From positions 15,369,900 through 15,433,899 of the forward strand of contig NC_053138.1 of the NCBI RefSeq assembly GCF_016808335.1: a stretch of DNA of 64,000 nt, in the 5' to 3' direction. Each line of letters opens with the position of its first letter. Position 1 is the first letter of the stretch. Source of the stretch: Panicum virgatum. Its lineage: Eukaryota; Streptophyta; Magnoliopsida; Poales; Poaceae. Under the pieces are notes generated by a model. That model was not told where the DNA came from, ran no database searches, and saw nothing but the letters and a program-made list of their open reading frames with translations. A program made the position numbers and the translations under genes. This document shows, piece after piece, positions 23,089 to 33,467 of this stretch.

Positions 23089-23652
23089 ATCCCCACCAAG
23101 AAATTCAAGCACACTAGAAATGCCCTCATTCCCTCATTTATATACCAGTATTTGACAGAGACTGTTAAGTTGAACTTCCATCTAGGACAAAAGCTAGACT
23201 TATTCACAACTGTACAATGGACTATGCCTTGAATTGCCAGTCTTGTGCAAACAAGTTTGACCAGAGCCCTACACTGGTACTAGGCTGCAAAAACATCCCC
23301 GCAGTTTGGAGCTTATAAGTCATACTCCAGGCCCTTCATGAGTTTCTAGAGAATACCCAGTTCTCATAGACCATGACCAGTAGTCAGACTCATATAGGTG
23401 TGTTCCTTTCAGATGTTCTGTAGGACAACATCTTTGTTTCAAGAAAACAACTCATTTGTTTTAAAGAAACCACCTGGAACACATTAAGATATAGACCAAC
23501 CTGTCATACAGATTAGAAGAGAAATGCACCTTATACACGGAATGAGCCCTTTTCACAAAGGTTCTCTTCTCTCAGTCAGACTTTAGTTTGTTTCACCATC
23601 CTAATTCACGGGATCTCCGATCACATAGGACATGTTTCCACTATAGAATGAC

Positions 23653-26600
23653 TCACGTGGGTCTCAAGCCCAATTCCATAGATGCATTGTCTATCACATT
23701 TCGTGAAAGACCCTTTGTAAACTGATCTGCCAGATTTTTAGCCGTCTGAACATAGTCCAGGGCTATAACTCCGGAGTTTCTCAATTTTCTGACAGATTTC
23801 AACCGCCTTTTCACATGTCTAGATGAATTCATGTTATCCTTTGAACTGTTCACCTTGACAATCACCGTTTGATTGTCACAGTTCATTAGAATTGCCGGTA
23901 TCGGTTTTTCAATTATCGGCAAGTCCATAAGGAGCTCACGAAGCCACTCAGCCTCAACAGTGGCGGTATCTAATGTTGTGAGTTATGCTTCCATAGTTGA
24001 CCTCGTTAAGATGGTTTGTTTACAAGACTTCCAGGAAACAGCTCCACCACCAAGTGTAAACACATATCCACTTGTGGCCTTTATCTCATCAGCATCAGAA
24101 ATCCAGTTTGAATCACTATACCCTTCTAGTACCCTTGGGTACCCGGTGTAGTGAATTTCATAGTTCATTGTCCCCTTTAGATAGTGCATTACTCTTTCAA
24201 GAGCCTTCCAATAATCATCTCCCGGATTTGAAACAAACCGGCTCAGTTTGCTTACAGGAAACGAGATGTCATGTCTTGTAGCACTAGCTAAATACATCAA
24301 TGAACCAATGATCTGAGAATATCTCAGCTGATCTCGCATTATCCTTTTGTTCTTCCTAAGAATTAAACTGGCATCATATGGTGTTGAGACAGGTTTATAG
24401 TCGCTATAACCAAAGCGACTTAACATCTTCTCCACATAGTGAGACTGTGTAAGAATCACCCCACCATTGCTCTCTTTTACTAGCTTTATATTAAGGATAA
24501 CATTAGCTTCTCCCAGATCCTTCATCTCAAAACTTTGAGATAAAAACTCTTTGACTTCCTTAATCACATTAAGGCTAGTGCCAAAGATCAGTATGCCATC
24601 TACATACAAGCACAAAATCACTCCTTCAGCCCCACCATAGCGATAGTACACACATTTGTCAGCTTCGTTCACAACAAAGCCAGCAGACGTCAAAGTTCTG
24701 TCGAACTTTTCATGCCACTGCTTAGGCGCTTGCTTAATACCATATAAAGATTTCAACAACTTACAAACCATTCCTTCTTGACCCTTTGATACAAACCCAT
24801 CCGGCTGATCCATATAGATCTCCTCTTCTAACTCTCCATTGAGGAAAGCCGTCTTAACGTCCATCTGATGAACGAGAAGACCATAAGAGGCTGCCAGGGA
24901 AAGTAACACTCGAATTGTGGTCAATCGGGCAACTGGTGAATAAGTGTCAAAGAAATCTTCTCCTTCTTTTTAGGTATAACCCTTGGCCACAAGCCTAGCT
25001 TTGTACTTTTCAATAGTACCATCTGGCCTAAGTTTTTTCTTGAACACCTACTTGCATCCAACCGATTTACATCCATAAGGACGTTCAACGACCTCCCAGG
25101 TTCCATTAGACATAATAGAATCCATCTCACTCCTCACTGCTTCCTTCCAATAGTCAGCATCAGGAGATGAATATGCCTCTTCAATGGTTCTGGGTGTATC
25201 ATCTATAAGGTATACAATGAAATCATCACCAAAAGACTTTACAGTCCTTTGTCTCTTGCTCTTTCTCGGAGCATCATTGTTATCCTCCTCAGGATTTTTC
25301 ATAAGTGTATGTTCATTGTGTTCTATCGGCTCAGCAGAGCTATCATCCTCGATGAACTTTTGCCTAGATGAACTTGTTTCATCTCTCATGGGGAAAATGT
25401 TTTCAAAAAATGTAGCATCTCTGGACTCCATTATAGTACCAACATGCATGTCAGGTACTCCAGATTTTACTATTAAAAATCTATACCCAACGCTGTGAAT
25501 AGCATTATCTAAAAAGATACAATCCACAGTTTTAGGTTCAAGCTTATGTTTCTTGGTTATTGGCAGATTCATTTTTGACAAACAACCCCATGTACGTAAG
25601 TATGAAAGTGTTGGTCTTTTCTTCTTCCATTCCTCGAATGGTGTTATCTCTTTATTCTTTGTAGGAACACGATTTAGGACATGACATGCAGTCAATATAG
25701 CATCACCCCACCATTCCTTGAAAAATCCCGCTGTATCTAACATGGCGTTAACCAAATCCGTTAGAGTGTGGTTCTTTCTTTCGGCAACCCCATTTGACTG
25801 AGGTGAATAGGGAGGCGTCCTCTCATGAATAATACAATATTCCTCACAGAATAAAGTAAATAAATTTGAGAAGTACTCGCCACCACGATCTAACCTAACT
25901 CTTTTGATCTTTCTCTCAAGTTGGTTTTCTACTTCAGCTTTATAGATTTTAAAGTAGTGTAAAGCTTCATCTTTTGACTTCAACAAATAGATGTAACAAA
26001 ATCTAGTACTGTCATCAATCAAAGTCATGAAATATCTTTTACCACCTTTTGTCAACACTCCATTCATTTCGCACAAATCGGAATGAATTAATTCTAAGGG
26101 TGCCAAGCTCCTCGCCTCCGCGGCCTTATGAGGCTTGCGAGTTTGTTTTGATTCAACACATACATGACACTTAGAATTTTTGACAAAAATAAACTTTGGA
26201 ATTAATGTCAAATTAGCTAAGCGCATCATACAACCAAAATTAACGTGACAAAGCCTCGAATGCCAAACATTTGTTTCATCAAAGTTAATAACATTGTATG
26301 CAACTTTATTACAAACATCTGACAAAGAAAGACGGAACAAGCCTCCTCTTTCATAACCTTTTCTAACAAAAGTACCAAACTTAGACAAGATACATTTATT
26401 GAATTCAAAGACTAATTTAAAATCATCTCTACACAATAGAGAGCCGCTGACTAGATTCTTCTTAATGGTGGGGACATGCTGTACGTTCTTCAGCTGCACG
26501 GTCTTCCCCAAAGTAAACTTCAGATTTACCGTACCAACACCAAGAACACGCGCATGCGATCCGTTCCCCATCAGCAAGGAGGAAGTCCCACCGTCCTGGT

Positions 26601-27593
26601 AAGAAGAAAACAAAGAAGCATCAGTACAAACATGAATATTAGCACCAGTGTCAACCCACCATTCGGGTGAACAAAAAACTGAAAGAACTGTAGGTAATAA
26701 ATTACCGTACCCCGATGTTCCACCAGGCTCGCTAATGACCATGTTGGCGGAGTCGTTGCCTTTGCGGTTCGGACACTTTGCAGCAAAGTGTTACGTACTA
26801 ACGCACACATAGCAAGCTCCCTTATTCTTCTTCTTCTTCTTGAAGGTGGCTGTCTGCTTAGTCTTTGGTTGGTTCTACGGTGGCTTTTTCTTGTTCTTGT
26901 GGGAGTTGTTCTTCTGAACAAGGTTGGCGCTAGAAGCACCAACAACTCTTTTCCCACGTATGTCTTTCCTCTCGCCTTCTCCTCAACATCAAGAGTCCCT
27001 ATGAGTCCATCTATGGTGAACTTCTGTCTCTTGTGTTTTAGAGAAGTAGCAAAGTCCCTCCAAGAATGTGGCAGCTTAGAGATAATACCTCCGGCCACAA
27101 ACTTATTGAGTAACACACATTGGGACTTTTTGCTACAATTTTTGAGATCTTTTGCCAGAGTATGTATTTCATGAGCCTGTTCCACCACAGAACGGTCTTC
27201 GACCATCCTATATTCAAGGAACTGCTCCATCGTATACAACTCACTGCCAGCGTCAGACACTCCATATTGAGCCTCAAGAGCATCCCACAACGCTTTGCAA
27301 GTTGGCGGCCGGACATAGGAATCCACCAGGTTTTCACCGAGAACACTAATGACCAAGCCTAGAAAGAGGGTATCAGCCTCATCGAACGCACTCCCTTCTT
27401 CTGGAGTGAACTGTTCAGGCTTACCCTCTTTTATATGGATCACTCTCGATATTGTTAACCATAATATAAGCCGCTCTTGCCAACATTTGTAATTTGAACC
27501 ATCAAAAGGTGGTGGTTTGATTGATGCAGCAAAGCTAGATACCGAAAGCCAATTAAAAAAATCAGGTTTTTGGATTGTTAGATAACTAGGCAA
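23653..27593 (-). pseudogene. Copia gag-pol, disrupted
   Basis: The gag part (27593 downward) has the UBN2-type capsid region. The zinc knuckle (CX2CX4HX4C, about 26785-26825) has a stop codon at its fourth spacer residue. The pol part keeps one frame down to 23653: protease WWVDTGAN, integrase with GAG-pre-integrase HSRLCH, the LDRGGEY and ERKNHTL motifs, reverse transcriptase from about 25.05 kb, and RNase H with YSDSNW. Further in-frame stops lie near 25048, 24970 and 23980, and a frameshift separates gag from pol. The reverse-transcriptase catalytic motif reads YVDG instead of YVDD, a lost catalytic aspartate. The element cannot be autonomous. Confidence 0.9.
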
Positions 27594-28742
27594 TTTTCAG
27601 TATATTTTAATTCCAAATATTACTATAAATTTCATGGCATAAATGAGTGATAATGTGTGAATAAGATATGTGCATGTGTTCATGTTATTCTTACTAATAA
27701 GCATGAACAAAAAGTTAAATCAGAATAGGTTTAGAGTGTACCCCAAGGCGGGACCAGTGCCGGAGGCACCGGTTGCGCCGTTACCAGCTGGAATAGACAT
27801 GCTATTCGACTGGCCTTGCCTGAAGTAGCCGAACGATGTCAATACAGGAAGAGGTTCGCATTGCAGTCCCACGAACGGTCACCAGGAAGCAGACGAAATA
27901 TTCATTCGTTCACGCCGGGAAGTAGACGAAGTAGTCGATCAGGGAGCGAGCAGTCGCGTCAAGACGCTCCCCAAAAAACTGATTGCCCGCATCCCGTGCA
28001 GGACCTTCAGCGAGTAGAGGTTCCGGAGGCCTGCTCTCGCTAGAGCTGTGCGCGTAGCACTAGTGATGGGAACGGCAGAAAGTAGCAGAGGGAGAAGGGA
28101 GAGGTCTCCTAAGCAGGAGTACCTGGATCAAGTGCTGAAGTGTGTGTAGATGAGAGGAGTAAGGGGTGATTTATATAGGCGTGGAGGTGCCTCAGGTTCA
28201 ACGAACCTGGACGCCGTAAAGAGCTTTGATGAGCGGCAGTTACTGATGTGATTCTCCAATCATTACTGTCAACGTTTATTCTCTGTTTTAATATTCTTAA
28301 CAGCAAAACGTTCTTCTCATCTCAGCACATCACGTCGCACCGCACCGCACCGCACCGCACCGCACCTGCACGTCACGTCCGGCCGCGCACGCGCACGCGC
28401 ACCGCACCACACAGCACCGCCCGTCCGGCCGGCGTTCTTAACAGCAAAACGTTATTCTCAGCACATCACGTCGCACCGCACCAGCACGTCACGTCCGGCC
28501 GCGCCTCGCTATGTCCTCGGCCCGGCACGGCGAGGCGGGCGAGCGCGCGCGCGTGTGGTTCACCGACCTCCTCTTACCGGCTTTACAAGTGATGTACACG
28601 AAGTTCACCCTTTAAGTCGGTTGAGATCCTCCTAAAATCCCGGTACGGAATTAATCAATTGATTCCCTAATATTTAATAGTGGGCTTTAAATTCTTTTAT
28701 TGTATTGATTAGAATAAATGGGCCAAGCCCATAATTCCAACA
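27576..28742 (-). repeat. 5' LTR of the Copia element (1167 bp) with an internal duplication
   Basis: It aligns with the 22025-23088 LTR along its length. Near 28330-28510 it carries an extra copy of the segment that begins GTTCTTAACAGCAAAACGTT and runs through CACGTCACGTCCGGCC. Short CGCACCGCAC repeats are also expanded there. Confidence 0.92.
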
Positions 28743-29219
28743 AGAGGTTGTGTTGGGGGATGGCAGCGGGCGGGCGGCCGCGCAGCAGGTGCACCAAGGC
28801 CAACGGGGGCAGGGCGGCGGTGGGCGGCCGGCGCACGAAGGCTGTGCCGCGCGGGGTAGCGGCGGACGGGCATGCCGCTCGCTGGAGGGCGCGGGCGAGT
28901 GCGAGCCAAGCGGGAGCGAGCTAGCCGGGGCGACGCCGGGGCCGGGGCCGGCGCGCGGCACAGGGCCGGGCTCCCCTGGCGGGAGGTTGGGGAAGGGGCG
29001 GGCCCCACCTGCTAGGTGGGCGGCGAGAGCCCTGTAGCCATGCTGGAACGACGGCGTTGGCCTGCCGCCTAACGGAGAAGGCTAGCAGAGCTCACGGAGG
29101 TCACGACAAGGCCATACAAAGGATGCATGATAAAACCATGGTCAAAGAAGGGAGTTTAAACTTTTGAGGGCCGTAGAAAGAAGTGGCATTTGTTTTAGGG
29201 TCTTGTAGGGAATTTCCCC

Positions 29220-30398
29220 TTTCTTTATACCTTGTGTCGCTACTCGTTAATAGTATATTTGTATTGGCTAAGTTAGAAAATCCTGTAATTCGGCAACCGT
29301 GTCCGTGTTATACATTACACACCAATCTTGCAGAGGAGCCACTTTGTTTTTTTTTTTTGATCGGAGAGGAGCCACTAGAGTGAAGGAAAAGTGATTGATT
29401 TTTTTTTTCGAGGGTAGGAAAAGTGATTGATGGTAGCGAAGCGAGGATTAGAGGCGATTGCTTGTGAGACTTCCGTGGGCCGACCAATTAGTGCTTTGAG
29501 CTGGGCCCCTTGTTGTCCTATGGACCAATCAACTCTTGTGATCTCTGGGAAGCCGCTGCAGTAAGCTTATCCGATTTCGGTAGTTGAATGACTCTTGTAA
29601 TCCGATTTTGTATTCAATTTTGTAGTTGAAAGTTGAGAAGCGGATTTTTATGATAGTTTGAGAGTGTAAATTAGATTTTTTTCCCTTTTTCCTAAACAAT
29701 GTAGGACATAGCAAGAACACGATCGTTTACCCTTTTCCCAGTTAAGGGATACTCCTTCCGTTCCAAATTGTAGGTCATTTGATTTTTTCAATCTCAAGTT
29801 TGATCACTCGTCTTATTCAAAAATTTGTACAAAATATCATTTCTTTTATTGTGGCTTGCTTTATTAATACGAGTTCTTGAAGAATGGTTCAAATTTGACT
29901 ACGTTTGTATAAATTTTTTGAATAAAATGAGTGGTCAAATTTAATGTCAAAAAAGTCAAACGACCTATAATTTGAAATGGAGGGAGTACATGCCACGGAG
30001 AGAAATTTGTTAACATATCTGTCACCTCAAGATTGGCACCTGAAAAAGGTCAGCAAAAATGTATGGTGTTAGCCCCATGACATCATCCATCAGGTAATCA
30101 GATGTCTGGTGTGCAACCATCCGGGCAACCATAGGCATCAACAATAGAGCAGATCATAGATTTTCTTTTTCCGCCTCTCCTACGATGTTGACTAACAAGA
30201 ACTTCTCGTCTAATCGTTGCCAAAGGCTGAAAGGCAGAACCAGCATCGCGATGCAGCAGCTCGGAGTTCAGACAATGAGACAACGAACACAGTTCTCGGT
30301 TGGATGGACCCCAATAATTTACATCATGGCACAAACTGAAACCAATGCGCGCTCACATCCGGACCTCCTACAAATCGAACAGTTCGGGAACAGACGCC
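29220..30398. other. Intergenic: resumed satellite-like repeat, Stowaway MITE, LHCB1 3' flank
   Basis: 29220-29350 continues the array interrupted by the Pack-MULE (compare 19437-19500). A Stowaway element sits at 29752-29986. About 30100-30398 is the likely 3' untranslated region of LHCB1. No gene is visible. Confidence 0.55.
29752..29986. mobile_element. Stowaway MITE, 235 bp
   Basis: The ends CTCCTTCCGTTCCAAATTGT and, inverted, CTCCCTCCATTTCAAATTAT match the Stowaway consensus. A TA dinucleotide flanks each side (29750-29751 and 29987-29988). The inverted similarity extends through the GTCATTTGA/GTCGTTTGA region. It is non-coding. Confidence 0.9.
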
Positions 30399-31193
30399 TC
30401 ACTTGCCGGGCACGAAGTTGGTGGCGTAGGCCCAGGCGTTGTTGTTGACGGGGTCGGCGAGATGGTCGGCGAGGTTCTCGAGCGGGCCCTTGCCGGTGAC
30501 GATGGCCTGCACGAAGAAGCCGAACATGGAGAACATGGCGAGGCGGCCGTTCTTGAGCTCCTTGACCTTGAGCTCGGCGAAGGCCTCGGGGTCGTCGGCG
30601 AGGCCGAGCGGGTCGAAGCTGCCGCCGGGGTAGAGCGGGTCGACGACCTCGCCGAGCGGGCCGCCGGCGATGCGGTACCCCTCGACGGCGCCCATGAGCA
30701 CGACCTGGCAGGCCCAGATGGCGAGGATGCTCTGCGCGTGGATCAGGCTTGGGTTGCCGAGGTAGTCAAGCCCGCCCTCGCTGAAGATCTGGGAACCCGC
30801 CTTGAACCAGACGGCCTCGCCGAACTTGACGCCGTTGCGGGCGAGCAGCTCGGGGAAGACGCAGCCGAGCGCGCCGAGCATGGCCCAGCGGGAGTGGATG
30901 ACCTCCAGCTCCCGGTTCTTGGCGAAGGTCTCGGGGTCGGCCGAGAGCCCGGCGGTGTCCCAGCCGTAGTCGCCAGGGAACTCGCCGGTCAGGTAGCTCG
31001 GGGGCTCGCCGGAGAGCGGGCCGAGGTAGAGCACGCGGTCTGGGCCGTACCACGGGCTGCCGGAGGCGGCCGGCTTGGGCTTCGCCGCGGTCTTGCGCAT
31101 GGTCACGCGGGCCTCGCCGAAGAGAGACGATGGCACGTTGACGGCCTTGCCGGCGAAGGCCGTAGAGGAGAGGGCCATGGTGCTGGTCGCCAT
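30399..31193 (-). CDS. LHCB1: Light-harvesting chlorophyll a/b-binding protein of photosystem II (LHCB1 type)
   Basis: A single intact 264-residue frame encodes a major LHCII antenna apoprotein. It binds chlorophylls a and b and carotenoids in the thylakoid membrane and passes excitation to photosystem II. The first 33 or so residues are a chloroplast transit peptide; the mature protein would begin near RKTAAKPK, whose Thr is the family's state-transition phosphorylation site. WYGPDR matches the trimerisation motif WYxxxR. Three membrane helices are visible, the first with [17 protein letters not shown] and the third with [19 protein letters not shown], which hold the conserved Glu/Arg chlorophyll ligands. 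The end, [15 protein letters not shown], is standard. [10 protein letters not shown] and SGSPWYG favour LHCB1 over LHCB2. No intron, as usual for grass LHCB1. Strong GC bias at third positions fits a highly expressed grass gene. Confidence 0.97.
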   Translation of the reverse strand: MATSTMALSSTAFAGKAVNVPSSLFGEARVTMRKTAAKPKPAASGSPWYGPDRVLYLGPLSGEPPSYLTGEFPGDYGWDTAGLSADPETFAKNRELEVIHSRWAMLGALGCVFPELLARNGVKFGEAVWFKAGSQIFSEGGLDYLGNPSLIHAQSILAIWACQVVLMGAVEGYRIAGGPLGEVVDPLYPGGSFDPLGLADDPEAFAELKVKELKNGRLAMFSMFGFFVQAIVTGKGPLENLADHLADPVNNNAWAYATNFVPGK

Positions 31194-31283
31194 TGCACTA
31201 CTAACACTGAGGTGTCTTGTGGTTTAGGATTAGGAGTGAGACTTGCAGCTGGCTTGAGATGTCTGGACTGGAGACGAGGAAGG

Positions 31284-31291
31284 TATTTAAA
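31284..31291 (-). promoter_or_regulatory. TATA-like box of LHCB1
   Basis: The minus strand reads TTTAAATA about 90 bp upstream of the LHCB1 ATG, a normal distance for this family. A CCAAT motif on the minus strand lies further upstream, near 31372-31376. Confidence 0.55.
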
Positions 31292-31671
31292 GCGATGGAG
31301 GCAAACGCTGCCGCGTGCAATCTATCTTGAATTTTGCCAAGAGTTTTGAAAAAAATCTGTTGCTTGGACGCCATTGGTGCGCCTGAGATCATCGCACACC
31401 TGGCGCAACGGGAGCCCCAAGCAGATGAGGTAGCTGTGGCTGTGGCTAGGAATCTCCTTGGAGAAGGGCGATTGGCCGCTCTGGATTTTGTGGTGGTCGT
31501 GGATTTTTCTTCAGATTTTTTCGAATGCCAGAGGTGCGCTACTTCCTCTCAGTCCTCAGCTGATATTTTCGCAAGTCAGGGCTCAGTCGCTTGGGAGTCA
31601 TGTTCAACCCGAGAGGAACGGTAAGAAACCAAACTGTTTTTTTTTTTGAAAGAGATAAACTGGTATCCAAG

Positions 31672-32376
31672 TATAGATGGCCAAATGGGCCAAGCACGAT
31701 GGGCCGGCACGAGCCCGGTTCGAAAAAGCACGACACTAGCACGTCCCGAGCACGGTTCCATAGTGCCAGTGCCGGCACGGGCATGATCCCGGGCCGTGCG
31801 TGGGCCGCAAATCTGGCCCATAGTGTCGGTACGGGCACGACACGATAAATGGGCTGACACTATGATGGCCCGGTTATTCTTGATCGTTGGATTGATTTGC
31901 AATAGTTCTAACTATTGAATTGACTTGCCCTAAGTATAAAATCAAGTCCCTTCTCATTCTCTCTCATTTTCCCTCCGACTCGCCCCATCGCCCGCGGCGG
32001 CCTCCGGTAGCCACGCCCGCGGCGGCGCTCGCCCGGCCTCGCCCACGACGACCTCGCCCACAACGGCGCTCCCGCGCCGGCCTCCGGCGACCTCACCCGC
32101 GGCGGTGCTCGCGCGGCCTCGCCCGCGGCTGCTCTCCCCCGGCAGCGTCCGGTGGCCACGCTCGCGGCGGCGCTCGCCCGGCCTCGCTAGCGGCGGCCCA
32201 CCGTGCCGATGGGCATGGCACAACACGGCTAAGCGTTGATAGTGTCGTGCCTGGGCCGGGATGCCAGCACGGTGGCACTAAGCGGCACGGCACGACAGCG
32301 CCGCCGTGCCATGCTTCGTCGTGCCGTGCTTTGCCGTGCCAGTGCCGTGCATGGGTGGCCCGGTTGGCCATGTATA
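31672..32376. mobile_element. Non-autonomous hAT-like element, 705 bp
   Basis: The ends TATAGATGGCCAAATGGGCC and, inverted, TATACATGGCCAACCGGGCC form an 20-bp imperfect inverted repeat. A perfect 8-bp duplication, TATCCAAG, flanks it (31664-31671 and 32377-32384). Subterminal DNA is dense in GGCACGG/CCGTGCC motifs in both orientations. The centre is GC-rich with GCCTCGCCC-like repeats but no recognisable protein. It lies about 480 bp upstream of the LHCB1 ATG. Confidence 0.88.
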
Positions 32377-32384
32377 TATCCAAG

Positions 32385-33467
32385 CTAGCGATGATTGCAG
32401 TTTGCCGGTTTGGCGCCACATCTTTCGTTGAACCAAGTGGACGATCCCCGTTTACGTGCAGCTGTTTACAGCCACTAAAAATTTGTGCACTAGAATTAAC
32501 AGTCACGTGTTACTAACGAGGATAAACTGGACTGAACTCCACAAGTAATGACGTAATGTAGCATGCAGTATCTTTCAGGCATCGGTATTCAGACTTCAGA
32601 GTTTTTTTTTTGAGCAAACATACCTGTATTCCAACTTAAAAGTACCGTATACGTTACCACCAGATACAGAGGACAGCTGTCCCGACCTCATAGCACACAG
32701 GTCCCTAGAAAACAAAAAAATTACAACCAAGTCTTTGGACCACATGTAGGCCGAATCCTCCAGAATCCATCTCCGCCAGCCATCGCCACAGGCCGATCTC
32801 CGTTCACCGCATGTCAACCGGAGCACCATCGCCATCAGGCTTCGAGAAGAGCCGCAATAGACACCCTTCCTCTTGGACGGGATGAAGCAAGCGCTGAAGA
32901 TCCATCGGCCGGGGACTCACCCCAAGCCCCGGTGACCTTGGATGCTAGTTCGCCGCCGCGGAAGAACCGAGCCTTCCACTCCGCTCTCCTTCTTTCCATG
33001 GAACCCAAAGCTGCCTCTCCATCTGCGAGACAAAAGCCTAGCGATCTCACCTCGCGGCAAGCCGCCGGCTCGAGACTCCTATACAGGGATCCACGCTAAG
33101 AACCCCACCTCCACGCGCTCGTTGACGGCACCGGAGCAGAGCACCACCAAGACGGGGAAGAGCACGAGAGGACCTTATTCCTTGACGCCGCCGCCGCCGC
33201 CGTCTCGACGCCGTCGCTGGAAACCAAACCCTAGAGAACCTAGGACCTAATCTACACCGCCGGGTGGAAGCCGCTGTTCCGTACACATCCGAGGGTCCGA
33301 AGGCCGCCGGAGGCGAAGGGGAACGGCGACCTCACCGGCGGGAGCACGAATCGCCCCCTCTGTCTCTCTCAACTGTAGGACTCAGAGGTTGGTTCAAACA
33401 ATGGAACGCTGCAAAGGTTGGTTTCTGCGCCCATTTTATTTTTATATTTTTCAAAATCGTTTTTTTA
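32385..33467. other. Intergenic, possible minus-strand retroposon
   Basis: A run of ten T at about 32603-32612 followed by GAGCAAACATACC could be the poly(A) tail of a minus-strand retroposon extending to roughly 33.3 kb. The GC-rich body has no frame that I recognise. A GCC trinucleotide repeat lies near 33187-33205. No target duplication was found. Confidence 0.35.

Larger units (their letters stand above)
22025..28742 (-). mobile_element. Ty1/Copia LTR retrotransposon, 6.7 kb, inactive
   Basis: Both LTRs read TGTTAG...CCAACA on the plus strand. The element runs on the minus strand, so the right LTR is the 5' one. Order of domains from high to low coordinates is gag, zinc knuckle, protease, integrase, reverse transcriptase, RNase H; integrase before reverse transcriptase defines Copia. 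A purine tract (minus strand GGTGGGGAT, 23089-23097) abuts the 3' LTR. I see no clear tRNA primer site next to the 5' LTR. The flanks share GAGG (22021-22024 and 28744-28747), a target duplication with one mismatch at the fifth base. It lies inside the Pack-MULE. Confidence 0.93.
20976..29219. mobile_element. Pack-MULE (Mutator-like element with captured LEA-like fragment), nested host
   Basis: The outer ends GAGAAAATTTCTTGTAAGG and, inverted, GGGGAAATTCCCTACAAGAC begin about 110-bp terminal inverted repeats: left 20976-21066 plus 21223-21241, right 29110-29219. The element is flanked by a perfect 9-bp duplication TTTCTTTAT (20967-20975 and 29220-29228), the hallmark of Mutator-like transposition. 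Removing two later insertions (MITE 21067-21219, Copia 22025-28742) leaves about 1.37 kb of GC-rich DNA with a LEA-like coding fragment and no transposase. That is the definition of a Pack-MULE. Confidence 0.88.

Noticed and set aside
30345..31349. 334-residue plus-strand open frame
   Set aside because: It is the antisense shadow of LHCB1, open only because of the GC-rich third positions.
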